A stretch of 64,000 bases of DNA from assembly GCF_030272615.1 (NCBI RefSeq), contig NC_081412.1, positions 142,622,247 to 142,686,246 of the forward strand. The letters run 5' to 3'. Both the position numbers and the translations under genes were made by a program. Shown here piece after piece: positions 34,466 to 46,330 of this stretch. The notes beneath the pieces are model-generated. The model saw only the letters and a program-made list of their open reading frames with translations. It had not been told where the DNA came from and made no database searches. Numbering within the stretch: position 1 is the stretch's first letter; every line of letters starts with the position of its first letter. Origin of the DNA: Cryptomeria japonica. Taxonomy: Eukaryota; Streptophyta; Pinopsida; Cupressales; Cupressaceae.

Positions 34466-34990
34466 TAGGACAACTAGCAAAATGGATCATGATTCTAAGT
34501 GAGTTTGATATTGAGTATGTTGATAGAAAAGATATAAAAGGACAAGTCATTGCAGACCAACTAGCAGAGGCACCACTTCAAGATGATCATCCTTTACAGA
34601 TTGAATTTCTTGATGCTGATATCCTAACAGTCACCACAAAAAACATGGAAATTATACTTTGATGGTTCATATACATAATACGGATCAGGCGCAGGCATTC
34701 TATTCATCACACCACAAGGTTGTACAATCCCAAAAGCATACAATTTAAGCTTTCCATGCACCAACAACACAACAGAGTATGAAGCTTTGGTTACAGGTAT
34801 CAAAATGGCTATAGAATGGAACATTACACAACTTCAAGTCTTTGGAGACTCTCAGCTCATCATCAATCAAATCAATGATGATTATCAAACAAAGGACAAA
34901 AATTTAATGCCTTATAAAAAGATGGTTGATGATATCAAGAAATACTTTGAAGAAATAACTTTCTAGCAGATTCCAAGAAATGACAACAAA
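34466..34990 (+). pseudogene. Element B RNase H end and archaeal-type RNase H
   Basis: Continues the RNase H after the LINE insertion (LAKWIMILSEFDIEYVDRKDIKGQVIADQLAE), then the second RNase H: YFDGSYT, GAGILFITPQGCTIPKAYNLSFPCTNNTTEYEAL, QLQVFGDSQLIINQINDDYQTKD. The FDGS catalytic Asp is present here but lost in element A. It is broken by a frameshift near 34660 and a stop after TF near 34965. Confidence 0.82.
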
Positions 34991-35079
34991 GTAGTAGATG
35001 CCATGGCTACACTTTCTTCTCTCCTTCAGACATGGGAAAATCAATAGCGTTATGAATTCCTGGTAGAAGAGTTATTTTA

Positions 35080-36235
35080 TCTTGCTCATAATTGTCCTAA
35101 TTCCCAAACTATATATCACCTTGTGGGGCATGATTCCTCACATTATGATCAAACTTACACATACCTGAAAGATAACACCTTACCTCCTAACTTATCAAAA
35201 AATCAAAAGAGAAACTTTATTCGCCAATCCTCTCATTTTACTCTCGTCACGGATACCCTATTTAAATGAGGTCTAGACGACACTCTCTTAAGATGTCTCA
35301 AACAAGAAGAATCTGAGAAGGCCTTACATGAAGTCCATAAAGGCATTTGTGGCACTCATTCAATTGGTCTTACCCTTTCGAAAAAACTCATACGCTTGGG
35401 CTATTATTGGCCGACTATGCAACACGATTCTTGTTCAGATAGATAGAACATACAAATAATGTCAGATCCATGGGAATCTGATTCATGCACCAACACAAGA
35501 ACTTCATGCTTTAGCAGCATCTTGACCTTTCCACTAGTGGGGTCTTGATCTAGTAGGAAAGATAAATCCTTCTTCATCTAATGGTCACAAATTCATCCTT
35601 GTAGCTACAAAATATTTCACAAAATGGATTGAGGCAGTACCTCTCACAAATATCACAAGAAAACAAATTGTTGCATTTATCTTGAATCACATCATCTGTC
35701 GCTATGGAATACCAATGACCATTATCACTGATAATGGGTGACCATTTAAGAATCAAAATGTACAAGAGCTATGTGAGAAATTCAAGATCCAACACAGATT
35801 CTCCACACCCTACTATCCACAGGGAAATGGGCAAGAATAAGCATCAAACAAAACTATTTTGAAAATGCTCAAAAAGATAGTGAATGATGCTGGAAAAGAT
35901 TGGCATATTCAATTAAACCCTTCTCTATGAGCCTACCATACTAGTATCTGTACACCAACAGGTGCCACACCTTTCTCTCTTGTTTATGGATCAGAAGAAA
36001 TACTGCTAATAGAAGTAGAGATACCTTCTCTACAAGTATCATTAAAAGGTCTCATCCTAGATGAAGAACAACGAGTATCTAGATTACAAGAGTTAGAATT
36101 GATCCATGAACGAAGACAAAATGACTTTGACCATTTACAAATATATCAACAAAGAATGTGCCAGAGCTATAATCACAGAGTCAAACCACAAATCTTTCAA
36201 GTAGGGGAACTAGTACTAAAAGAAAATCCATGCAA
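35080..36235 (+). pseudogene. Element B integrase (many stops)
   Basis: Colinear with the integrase of A (see there): QTYTYLKDNTLPPNLSKNQKRNFI, zinc-binding HKGICGTHS, GLTLSKKLIRLGYYWPTM, then the core with GLDLVGKINPSSSNGHKFILVATKYFTKWIEAVPL, TIITDNG and NGQE. It carries more stops and frameshifts than A, and the zinc-finger cysteines are scrambled around 35430-35470. The C-terminal part (36000-36235) reads EVEIPSLQVSLKGLIL and NHRVKPQIFQVGELVLKENPCN. Confidence 0.85.
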
Positions 36236-38054
36236 CTAGGCAGATCGAGAAAAGAAAGAAGAGTTTGAACCAAATTGGTTAGATACATTTGTGGTCAGAG
36301 CAGTATTTGGATCAGGAGCATATCAGCTATCAACATAGAACAAAGATCAGCTTGAGGAACATATCAATAGCATGCATCTGAAGAAATTCTATGTCTAAAA
36401 AAAACCAAATGAAAAAGGAAAAAAAAGTGAAAAAGTAGAAAATCCAAACAAAAAAATAAAATTGAGAAAAAGTGCAATAAAAGCAGATGGTGAAAAAATG
36501 GCAAACAGGTGCTATTTGTCCGCTATCTCTTCCATCTATTAGTTCATGCATCTTTCTAGTTGCATTCATTTTCCATCAGTGCTATCCTTATCCATCATGA
36601 AGCCTTTGTACATACGCAGGCATCCCAACTAGTCTCTCGCCATTGTTTGGATCATTGAGTATATCATAACGACTTTATTTCTAGGCTTGGGGCAAAATCC
36701 TACACTTAGCTGGGGGCAAACTTCTTGATCATTTTGAGCTTAATCAAATAGGTAGAACAATGGTTAAACAAACCTTAACAAACAAAAGTTGTGACACATC
36801 CAACGTTGAACACGAGATCAAATTATCAACCATCAAACTATCACAAAGTCAGCCTACGCACATTCACACACCTTTTCAATGGAAGATATCTTTTGGATAA
36901 TGATTTTAGCATGATTCTTCAACTTATTTTGTATCTTGATTTTTGCTGTCATGATTTCTGAGTGACTCCAGGATGTCTTTGACTAGAGGAACAAGGAAGG
37001 AACATGATATTTTTCTTGTCTGTTGTCTAAAAATTAATCATTAATATGTGCAAATTTGTCTTGGGACATGATCATCAGAGTATCATCGAAGATTTTCGAT
37101 TTGCGTATTGAAATGATTAATACTGCCTGTTTTACGCAAGAAACACTTGGGTCATCTTGGTTCAATTATACCTCGATGCTTGTGCTAACTTGCCATATCA
37201 AAATCCAGTAAATAAGTGCTCACGTCATCATGGTTTAATTATACCATCTATGTTTGCACTCACTTCCCACATTTCAAAACCTCAATGATGACAAAAAGGC
37301 AATAATCTAGTGACTGGTTCAATCGTAGCTTTGCATTTTAGCTTGCATTTCATGCTTGCATGGGATCCTGCATGCTCCTTTTATCCAAGGTTAAATCTAT
37401 CACAAGAATCATCAAGGTATCATCATAAGTGTATACGCAATCAGACTAATGATTCATATCTCTCCAGATATTGTCGACCCAATGAAAATCTTATGCTATC
37501 CCTCTCAACAAAACCAACATCAGCATATCCGAATCTTTCTACAACTTGATATCAACAAACTGTCAGTTCTTTATCTAATCAATCTTATCAATTCTATCAA
37601 TCAAACCTAATCGATTCTATCATGTCTTATACAGGATGTATCTTTCCTGAAACCAGATGTTCTGATCTATGTCTTATACAGGATATATCTTTCCTGAAAC
37701 TAGATGCTTTGATCATCTTTGTCTTATACATGAGGTATCATTCCTGAAACCGGCCTAAATCTCGATCTTATCAATCTAACCAATCAAGCTTTATCAATAA
37801 TCAAGAACCACATCACCATGATTGTAGAACTTGCACTTTCATCAACCACAATTGCAGAAATCAAATCATTTCTAATTGGGATATCAATTTCGCAAAGATC
37901 CAAAAACTCCATAGATCAATTATCTCAATTAATCTCCCTAGGGGGCATCATCGTATCAGAATTTATCAATCAAGAGTTGGGGCATCCTATCAAACCAATA
38001 CCATCATCAAAATGAGATTATTCTTTGAATCAACGCGTCATCACACCTCGCTTC
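36236..38054 (+). other. Element B 3' noncoding region
   Basis: Colinear with the 3' noncoding region of A. Three copies of the GTCTTATACAGGATNTATCTTTCCTGAAAC unit lie at 37617-37755. It also shares CTTGGGGCAAAATCCTACACTTAGCTGGGGGCAAA (36684-36720) and GGGACATGATCATC. Small frames such as 37310-37549 and 37818-38015 show no domain. Confidence 0.7.
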
Positions 38055-38068
38055 AAAGAGGGGCAAAA
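38055..38068 (+). other. Polypurine tract of element B
   Basis: AAAGAGGGGCAAAA directly before the 3' LTR TGTATACACC, identical to the tract in element A. Confidence 0.88.
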
Positions 38069-39196
38069 TGTATACACCTAAAAATGGTTTGAAGATAATT
38101 AATTAAATAAGAAATTATTTAATTAATCCCCCTCCCCAATTTTATTGAATTCATCAGCAATTTGATTAAATTCTCCCTTTTCATCTACTTATTAATAAAT
38201 CTAAGGATTTTTTTAATAGGCTCATTTCAATAGCCCCCTTTGATTAATTAATTCAAACTGATTAATTCCTCCCCATTTTCAAATAATTTCTTCTAATCTT
38301 TTAATTAATTAAAACAAATCAATTTATGAGTTATTGAGAATTAATTATCCTTTTCTTATTATTTGAATTTTTAAATTCAAATTACCCACATGCCTCCTAA
38401 CTTCTAACCACCTAACCTAACCACTTCTAAACCTAACCTATTCCATATAACCGTGGGTTTAATTAAACCTACCTTAGCTTTCACATCCTAACCTCCTTAT
38501 CCTAACCTCCTATGGTTGGGATACTCTCCCCTTGAGACACATGGCATTCTTGGGCCACATGTCCCCTCTCTTGGAAGCCTTTTGACACTTGTCACCATAG
38601 AGATGACAAATGTTCCCTTTCATCCAACCTCTCTAGAAGCCTCTTGACACTTGTCACCATAGAGATGGCATATATTCCATTTCATCCAACCTCTTTTCCA
38701 ACCTCCTCCAATTTCACCATTGACATCTTTAGACTCAAACTTGACCATTGATTCCAACCAACTCACCCCTGGCCTTGGAAATCCTATAAATAGACCCCAT
38801 TTTGGAGAAATAATCATCCCATCTCATTTGCATCTTATGCATTGTTACTATATACATAATATCTCTTAGCATTTCATTTGAGTATTGTTATAGGCAATTG
38901 CATTCTTAGATCTAGCTTATTTTCTAGCATAATTGTTGAATCATGTAGCTTAATCATTATCTTTTGTAGATTAAATGCATCATTCTCATCTTAAATCCTC
39001 CATCTAGGTGTAGTCAAGTCACTGGAATTTTTTTATTCAGATCTGAGAGCAAATCTACACACATTTATTAGGAGGCGATAGATCGATTAGCCATGGTTTT
39101 ATCTTTATTTGTTCTAAATTTGCTAACCATGCTTGTAATGATCTATTGAGTGTTTTGTGTTGCAGCTGTAGGTATACACTTCACAGGAATGATAGT
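38069..39196 (+). repeat. Element B 3' LTR
   Basis: Runs from TGTATACACCTAAAAATGG to CACTTCACAGGAATGATA, 1128 bp, followed by the TSD GTTAT. It contains a local duplication of AGCCTCTTGACACTTGTCACCATAGAGATG-like sequence (38575-38667) and a TATA box (38785-38794). Confidence 0.93.
38785..38794 (+). promoter_or_regulatory. TATA box of the A/B LTR family
   Basis: TATAAATAGA inside the LTR. The same box stands in the split 3' LTR of A (complement 3032-3041), and as TATAAGTAGA in its 5' LTR (complement 19546-19555). Conserved position supports a promoter role. Confidence 0.5.
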
Positions 39197-39201
39197 TATC
39201 A

Positions 39202-39254
39202 AGGCCATTGATTTTATCTAAGGGGAATAAGGGGGTGTTAGAATCGCTAACCAA
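39202..39254 (-). pseudogene. LINE remnant, short endonuclease piece between elements B and C
   Basis: The minus strand reads DSNTPLFPLDKINGLDNY, resembling the LINE endonuclease block G-D-F-N-T-P-L. It joins sequence at 52632 on the other side of element C and continues below 23229 as SNSMLAFSNFLN. It is therefore part of the LINE remnant at 52632-54480. Confidence 0.6.
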
Positions 39255-39259
39255 CATCC

Positions 39260-39743
39260 TGATGCAGTAGCATCCCCGGTTCACAGCAATCTTGCATCAA
39301 CCAAAAATATTTTCTCTTATATTTTGTTTTCTATTTGAAATTTCAGTTTTCCTTTCTGTGTGTCCTGATTTTGTCTCACCAGATCCTGTGGAGTTGGATT
39401 GTACTTGAAGACTTGATCATCCTTCTTGCTTTCAAACTGTACCTCATTTGGATCACTTTCCCGCAAGATATCGCTACTGGTTTTCGTGACAGTTTCTCAT
39501 TACTGGTTGTTCCTTTGTTATCAGTTGCATGAGACCTATTCTAGTGATCTACGAGAACCCATTTTGAAGCTTGCAGAGCCTTGGATGTTGATCTTGATGT
39601 TTCTTGGTATTTGGCTGACCTTTTATGTTTCATCCTTTGGATTTTCCAGAGGAATCTCTTGGTGGAGGCCGACCTTGTTCATTTTGCACGTTAGGTCTTG
39701 TTCTTCAGGTTTTGATCCCTTTTGGGCTGACTGGATCCTTTGG

Positions 39744-39780
<37 letters not shown>

Positions 39781-40080
39781 CATGCTTTAGAATGTAATCA
39801 ATGGAGAATCAATAGAAGATCAATTAGAATCAATCAGAGTTAGACTGCACCTAGAAGATAGATCTTTCGATCCAAGGTCCCAGTGCGACCTATTCTACTA
39901 GGCTTGTGTGTAGGTATGTTGTAACTCAGTTGTTACTGGTTGGATGTAATCAAATTTCATGCAATAAAAATATTTGTTCTGCATTGCCTCCATCATATCT
40001 GTGTGTTTCCATTGTGTTTACTCTTGCTGACTGGTTTGGACTGATCTCCTTGAGGTCCCTCCTCACCGGTGACTGCTTCA
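39260..40080 (+). repeat. Element C 5' LTR
   Basis: 821 bp, matching 51818-52626 with scattered substitutions. It contains an AT microsatellite (39747-39778) that is much longer than in the 3' LTR. Confidence 0.93.
39747..39778. repeat. AT dinucleotide microsatellite in the LTR
   Basis: About 15 AT units; the 3' LTR has about six at the same place (52306-52319). Confidence 0.95.
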
Positions 40081-40096
40081 AGGGGTATCAGAGCGA
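40081..40096 (+). other. Primer binding site of element C
   Basis: AGGGGTATCAGAGCGAAG follows the LTR. Its GGTATCAGAGC core matches the 3' end of initiator Met tRNA, the usual primer for this group; the first base of TGGTATCAGAGC is changed to G. Confidence 0.8.
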
Positions 40097-40189
40097 AGTT
40101 TCATTCCGGAGGTTGCGTGTCCTGAATTTTGTTGTAGGGTGGCGAATTGCAGTCTAACTTGCAATTGCAGAGGACTAGCATGAATCAAT

Positions 40190-41212
40190 GGTGCGAAGAG
40201 GAACTAGGAATGGTGGAGTGTGTGGGAATGCAGACCCTGCTATGATGAAGATTTTGCAAGGAATGAAGCCCGGTTAGAAGCCGTGGAGACAACCTAGAGA
40301 AGAGGCTGACATATTGAGGATGTGAGTGAAGATGAAGGAGAAGAAGCCCCGACATAACAAATGAACCTATCGGTAATTGATCCGGATGAAGAAAGGTTTG
40401 TAAGAGTTTTGAGTAGGGCGAACACTAAACTTCATTTTACCCCACCAGAATATGATGGGAAGTTAGATTCAAATTAATTGATGGATTGGATCTCCGAGAT
40501 GGAGAACTGTTTTTATTTTGAAAACACTACAGAAGAGAGGAAGGTGAAATATGTCTGTACCCAGTTGAAAGTTCATGCATCTCTTTGGTGGGAGCATTTG
40601 AAAGTTGATAGGCAAAGAAGTGGTAAATAAAATATTAAGACATGGGATAGGATCATTGCTAAGTTAAAATCAAAGTTTATCCTGACATAATATCAAGTGG
40701 ATTTGTTCTAGAAGTTGCAGAATCGGGGATAGAAAGAATCTAGTGTGAAGGAGTACACCGAAGAATTTTACAAGTTGAACACCAGAACCTAACATATTGA
40801 TGATGAAGTTGAACAAATTTCAAGATATTTGAACGGATTGCAGATGTCTATATAAGATTAACTTAGTATGATCAAATTGGAGAGTGTTGAAGAGGCTTAC
40901 CAATATGCAATAAAGGCTGAAGAGCAATTGAATAAAGGACATGAGAAAAGACAGAGAGGTAGAGGTGGAAGGTATACCAGAGGAAGATTTCAAGGAGGAA
41001 GAGGATACATTGGAGGAAGAGGAACCAATAGAGATCAAAACAAGGAAAAGGAAGTGAGCAAAGAAGGTAATTCATACCAGAAGGATGCTAGAAATTTCTA
41101 TCGGAATGAGAACTTTGGAAGACAAGACAAGAGGACATGTAGATGAACCTGCTTTAAGTGTGGAGGAGAAGTACACCATGTATTTGAATGTAAGAAGACA
41201 TAGGCTACCAGA
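40190..41212 (+). pseudogene. Element C gag (broken)
   Basis: Starts near MVRRGTRNGGVCGNADP with many stops. A C-terminal open piece (40868-41146) is rich in Arg/Gly (GRGGRYTRGRFQGGRG). The zinc knuckle CFKCGGEVHHVFEC (C-x2-C-x4-H-x4-C) follows at about 41150-41195. Gag forms the particle and binds the RNA. Confidence 0.8.
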
Positions 41213-41668
41213 AGAGTAGCAGTGGTGGAAGGAAACCCCATCGGATTAGAAAATAAACCGGAAGATGGAGAACTATTGATGATGACGAGAGCTTTGTGTC
41301 ATACCGGAGGAGATGAAGAACCCTTGCAGAGGAAGAATTTATTCAAGACTAGATATAAGGTATTCGATAAGTGTTGTAAAGTTGTTATTGATAGTGGTAG
41401 TTCAGACAATCTTGTTTCAGAAGAGATGGTGAATAAGTTAAAATTGGAGAGATTGAAACACCCTAAGCCTTATCAGATAGCATGGAATCAGGATGAACAT
41501 AAGTTGCTAGTAAGTGAACAATGTTTAATAAAATTGAAAATTTAGAATTATCACGATGAAGTTTTGTGTGATATTATGCCTATGGATATTTGTCATCTTT
41601 TATTGGGAAGACCTTGGCAGTTTGATAGATAGGCAATACATGATGGGAGGAAGAATACATACACTATT
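41213..41668 (+). pseudogene. Element C protease
   Basis: Open piece 41222-41545 contains VVIDSGSSDNLVSEEMVNKLKL, the aspartic protease active site D-S-G with its flap-side context, and after a stop MPMDICHLLLGRPWQFDR. Typical chromovirus protease placed between gag and RT. Confidence 0.85.
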
Positions 41669-42154
41669 GTGGCCAATGGGATGAAGAAAACCTTGTTACC
41701 TTTGGAGGAACCTTTGAAGAATGAAGTCTGTATGAATGCCATAATTTTTTTAGTAGATGGAAGGAAATTCATGGATGGACTGAAACATGAGAATGTGTGT
41801 TTTACCTTAATTCCTAAGAAGACTGAGAGACCGGAACCGGAAGGAGAACACCCGACAGAGATAAGAGATTTGGTGAAAGAATATGAGGACATCATTTCAG
41901 ATAATGTACCTGATATATTGCCACCTGTTAGAAGTATTAGTCATTGCATGGACTTGGTTCCCGGAGCTAGTTTGCCTAACAAAGTTGCACACCGGTTGAC
42001 ACGAGCATAAAATGAAGAACTGAGTAGACAAGTGCAGGAGTTGTTGGAGAAAGGTTTGATCAGGGAAAGTCTTAGCCCTTATGCAGTGCCAACAATATTA
42101 ACACCTAAGAAGAATGGAGAATGGAGGATGTGTACTGATTTAAGAGCAATAAAT
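41669..42154 (+). pseudogene. Element C reverse transcriptase, part 1
   Basis: Open 41669-42010: EYEDIISDNVPDILPPVRSISHCMDLVPGASLPNK, then after a stop [47 protein letters not shown]. Interrupted at the IN codons by element D; the TSD base change TAAAC to TAAAT is on this side. Part 2 resumes at 49243. Confidence 0.88.
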
Positions 42155-43490
42155 TGATGGTATAATGAAAGATCAACAAGTATCCGGTCAACTACTGAGA
42201 GGGGGGGTGAATCACTAGATAGAAAAACTAATACAAACTTCACAAATATCAAAAATCAATCTCTAAAGTAAACTTAGAATAACAATGTAATACCTTTGTC
42301 AAGATAAAAACTGATAGGATAAACCAGTTGACTATTACAACAAATTAGCAGTAAACAACTTCTTCATTTCTCAATGCTTTTGTCTATCATGACTTATCGA
42401 AATAGTTAAGTAGTTAAGTAAATCAACCATGAAAACATAACCACAAAAACATTCACCACTTGACACAAATATTTTTGACGTGGAAACCAAAATAGGTAAA
42501 AACCACGGTGAGATGAGACTCACAAGATAACTATCTGAACTCTTTCGAAGTTCACCCTGTTAGGAGCCTAGCCTATTAAAGCTTTACAAAAAGTCTTGTT
42601 AAGAACTGATCCTGTTAGGAATCACCTGGTTAAGGGATTGACTACAAATGCCTTGTTAGAAGCAATAACCTGTAAGGAGTAACCTTGTTAGAGGATTCAA
42701 AAATCCAATCTAATGGATCACCTTGTTAGAGGATTTGAATAATGCCAAGCTTGTTAGAGCTTACCTGGTTAGGGGATTTCAATTCTACTATAATTGTTAG
42801 AAAACAATAGGAGTTTGTTGATTTGTCTGAATAGCACTACACTTGCTTGATCAGATCCATTTCATGCTCCGGATCGGAAACCACACACTCAACTGATCTG
42901 TACTCACTCTTTGCCAACTCATTAAGCTAAACAACTTCATCGGCCTTATAAAAAAATCAATTAGGTCGGTAACACAACAAAAACCTAATGCTCTTAGAGA
43001 TTACAAACAAATCAATTCAAGTATGACCGTTGGATTACATAGCAATCTCTGCACATCAATCAAGAAAAAATTGATCGCTCCTTGATCACCGCTTCATCAA
43101 ACTTAGTAACTCATCATGCACTTTGTATTAGATGCAATACATTTGCTCATTCCATAGATGAAAATCGTTACAACAACTCACCAAAATCTCTTGGAATTGT
43201 CTTCATACAATAATCATACATGTCATAATTATTACCGCTCATCGTGAGATCATAAACCAATATAACCAATTCACTAGACTTAATCGGTTAGGGTTTATCA
43301 AAAACAACAGGTAGGGTTTATCGGTTACATCAATTAATAAGGTTTATACCAGTTATCAATTCACTCCATAAATTTTTGCTACCGGTTATAGTAACAATAT
43401 TACAACAATATCAACAATATCATTACCAGTTAATTGACATTAATGACAACATAACATATCATTAATGCAATCTTCATGCAAATACCAAAA
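42155..43490 (-). repeat. Element D 3' LTR
   Basis: The plus strand starts TGATGGTATAATGAAAG and ends CATGCAAATACCAAAA (complement of the LTR start). It matches 47957-49242; the 5' LTR has lost some of the repeated GGTTAAGGGATTGAC segment. Confidence 0.92.
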
Positions 43491-43506
43491 ATATCCCCCT
43501 TTCGTA
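43491..43506 (-). other. Polypurine tract of element D
   Basis: The minus strand reads GAAAGGGGGATAT directly before the 3' LTR. Confidence 0.75.
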
Positions 43507-44074
43507 TTGATGTCAATACAAATATCAATACCATTGATTGTTCTGTGACTGTGAATAGGAATCCTGGTTTATATTACCAAGTATTCACCATGCTCTCCAT
43601 GTCTTCAGCTTGTCGCTGGTTTTCCTTCCCATAATCACATAATTATTCTCCCTCTTTTACAACAATGCCAAATTAATAGTGAAACATCTAATGTCAAATT
43701 TCACTATGCATCATCAACAATCTACAACTTGATTGTCCCCCCGTGGAATAAATCCACTTCTACACCAATCCTTCTATAAAATTCTGCAAGTAGCTCTAAG
43801 ACTTATGTAATCTATATCATACCTAACTGACTTCATGAAGAGGGACAACCCCTAACTGACTTCTAAGATACTCAAAAGTAGTCTTAGGCAGAGGTTTAGT
43901 AAAAATATCTTCAAGCTACTCCTTGGTAGAAACATGCTCCAAGATCACATCTTTACTCTGTACTTTTTCCCTCAATAAATGATACTTCAATTCAATATGC
44001 TTGGTTCGTGCGTGAAAAATAGGGTTCTTGGAAATATTTATGACAGTTGTATTATCACATAGAATCTTTATAGG
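43507..44074 (-). other. Element D 3' region and RNase H end
   Basis: Short decayed stretch between RNase H and polypurine tract. The minus strand just below 44075 continues the RNase H (PIKILCDNTTVINISKNPIFHARTKH, around 43995-44070), then a region of stops and noncoding DNA. Confidence 0.6.
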
Positions 44075-45343
44075 TTATGAAATATTCATCTCAAAACCTT
44101 CTAAAATGTGCCTCATCCATATAGCCTGTGTACAATTCATGTAAGTTGCAACATACTCAGCTTCAATAGTAGATTGTGAAGTACAACTCTGCTTTGTACT
44201 ACTCCATGAAACAAGTCTTCCTCCAAGAAAAAATGTTCCACCGGTTGTGCTTTTCCAGTTATCAACATTTCTTGCCCAATCTGCACCTGTGTACACCTTC
44301 AAGTCAAAATTTCCTCCATATGGATACCATAACCCATAATCAACAATACCTTTCAGATATCTAAAAATTCTTTTGGTTGCTATTAGATGTGTTTCCTTAG
44401 GATTCTTCTAGAATCTAGCAACTATGCCAACTGCATGAGCTATGTTTGGTTTGTTGTGAACAACATAGTGTAATTTCCCAATCATTGACCTGTATTCCTT
44501 CTCATCAACAAATTTGGACTCATCTTCGTTAGACAACTTATAACCTATAACCATAAGTGTCCCAACTGGTTTACAGTTACTCATGCCAAATGTCTTCAAG
44601 ACCTCTTTCACATACTTAGACTATGTGACAAAAAACCATTCTTCATTTGTTGTATTTGCAAGCTTATGAAAAAATTTATTTCTCCCACTAAAGACATTTC
44701 AAACTCATTTTTCATTTCATCTGCAAAATTGTTGCTCATGTCATCATTACCTCCAAATATGATATCATCAACAAATATTTCGTTGACTAGTATTTTATCT
44801 CCTTCAAATTTGAGAAAAAAACTATCATCACTGGTTCTCAAAAAGCCTATCTTCATCAGATGTGTATGAAGCCTTCCATACCATGCTCTCAGTACCTTCT
44901 TTAATCCATATAAAGCTTTATGCAATATGCATAACCATCTGGTTTCTCAATGTATACTTCTTCTTCTAGTATCCCATTTAAAAATGCAGACTTAACATCC
45001 ATCTGGTATACCTTGAATTTCTTGTGCACTGCAAATATAAGTATAGTTTTGACACCTTCCAGTCTTGCCACTGGTGCAAAAGTCTCACCATAGTCTTTTC
45101 CTTCCTCTTGTGCTTAACCTTTGCAACCAACCTAGCTTTGTTGCAAACTACAACACCATCTTCATTCACCTTATTCCTAAATACCCACTTAGTACCTATC
45201 ACATTTTTATTTACTGGTCGGGGTATTGTGTTGTGCTTCTCAATTTGATCTAATTCCTCCTCCATAGCTTTAACCCAATGATCATCACCAAATGCTTCCT
45301 TAGTAGTTCTTGGTTCAATAGTGGAGATCATGCAAGAATTCAC
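44075..45343 (-). pseudogene. Element D reverse transcriptase and RNase H (broken)
   Basis: Complement 44978-45343 carries the RT start: NSCMISTIEPRTTKEAFGDDHWVKAMEEELDQIEKHNT, GTKWVFRNKVNEDG, ARLVAKVKHKR. Complement 44608-44925 has HKALYGLKKVLRAWY and the catalytic box IFVDDIIFGGNDD. Complement 44408-44611 gives MIGKLHYVVHNKPNIAHAVGIVARF. Complement 44075-44302 is RNase H: YTGADWARNVDNWKSTTGGTFFLGG, SWSSTKQSCTSQSTIEAEYVA. Stops and frameshifts separate the pieces. Confidence 0.92.
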
Positions 45344-45600
45344 TCCGATTCTTCTTCAGGTTAGTACTCCAACATCCTTATCCCCATGTTCATGATTGTG
45401 ATTCAGTCTCACATATCTTGGAATAACATGATCATTATCTTCAGGTTAATCTTATTTATTATCATCTTCCTCTTCAGAATTTATCTGTTCTGGTTGAACT
45501 GGTACATCAATATTTGCTTTGTCGGTTTCAGATTTCATAGTTTCTGGTTCCAAAAATAAAATGCAAGGATCTTCATCCTTTTTCTTTGAACTGGTTTCCT
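45344..45600 (-). other. Element D integrase-RT linker
   Basis: Minus-strand Glu/Asp/Pro-rich linker with stops (PEPETMKSETDKANIDVPVQ-like composition), as usual between Copia integrase and RT. No domain. Confidence 0.5.
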
Positions 45601-46330
45601 CTAAGACTTTAGGATTTTCATCCACTTGAACATCAACACTCTCAATAATTCTTGGTGTTCAGTTGTTAAAAAACTTGTAGGCCTTACTCTTGGTGGAATA
45701 GCCAAGAAATATACCTTCATCACTTTTAGCCTCAAATATGCTAATATAATCACCTCTCTTAATAAAAAATTCGCTTTAAATATTTTGAAATAACTAATAT
45801 CAGGTGATCTACCATACCAATATTCATAAGGAGTCTTGTCCTTACCTCTCTTTACCAAAATCTGATTCATAGTGTAGACAATTGTGCTGACAGCTTCTCT
45901 CCAGAAAGTTTTTGCTACACCTCCTTGTATCAACATCGTCCTAGCAGCTTCATCAACTGACTGGTTGTTTCTATCTACGATACCATTCTATTGTGGTGTC
46001 CTTGGTGCAGAAAGTTGTTGTTTGATACCATTTTCTTCACAATACCTAGTGAATTCCTCAAAAGTAAATTCACCGCCTTAATCTGTCCTTAGACACTTTA
46101 TCTTCTTACCGCTCTCTTTCTCAGCTAAGGCCTTAAATTCCTTGAACTTACCAAAATCTTCAGTCTTATCCTTCAAGAATGTGTCCCACATCATCCTTGA
46201 GCAATCATTAGTGAAGCTCATAAAATATATGTCACCTTGAATACTTTTTGTTCTTATTGGTCCACAAAGATCCGTATGAACCAAATACAACAAATGTTTT
46301 GCTGAAAAAGATTTGCACTTGAAAGTTGAG
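45601..46330 (-). pseudogene. Element D integrase core (broken)
   Basis: The core begins in complement 46078-47241 (LVHTDLCGPI, first Asp; CLRTD at its end, second Asp, followed by a stop where GGEF continues). Downstream, NGIVDR stands where Copia integrases have N-G-x-x-E-R, so the catalytic Glu appears changed to Asp. Complement 45601-45936 continues with MLIQGGVAKTFWREAVSTIVYTMN and TPYEYWYGRSPDISYFKIF. Confidence 0.85.

Larger units (their letters stand above)
23224..39201 (+). mobile_element. Gypsy LTR retrotransposon B, Tat-like, with nested insertions (with TSDs)
   Basis: The element proper is 23229-39196, flanked by GTTAT at 23224-23228 and 39197-39201. LTR start, polypurine tract and pol show it is the same family as A. 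The 5' LTR is cut down to about 175 bp and the primer binding site, leader and most of gag are gone. Order: truncated 5' LTR, gag zinc finger, protease, linker, RT, RNase H, second RNase H, integrase, 3' noncoding region, polypurine tract, full 3' LTR. It is interrupted by a Copia-type LTR (about 26667-28162) and a LINE/protein-module insertion (about 28406-34465). Confidence 0.93.

Noticed and set aside
39215-39240. A purine-rich run AAGGGGAATAAGGGGG followed by TGTTAG, looking like a polypurine tract and LTR start
   Set aside because: The real LTR of element C starts at 39260, as shown by the CATCC duplication. This stretch reads as LINE endonuclease on the minus strand.
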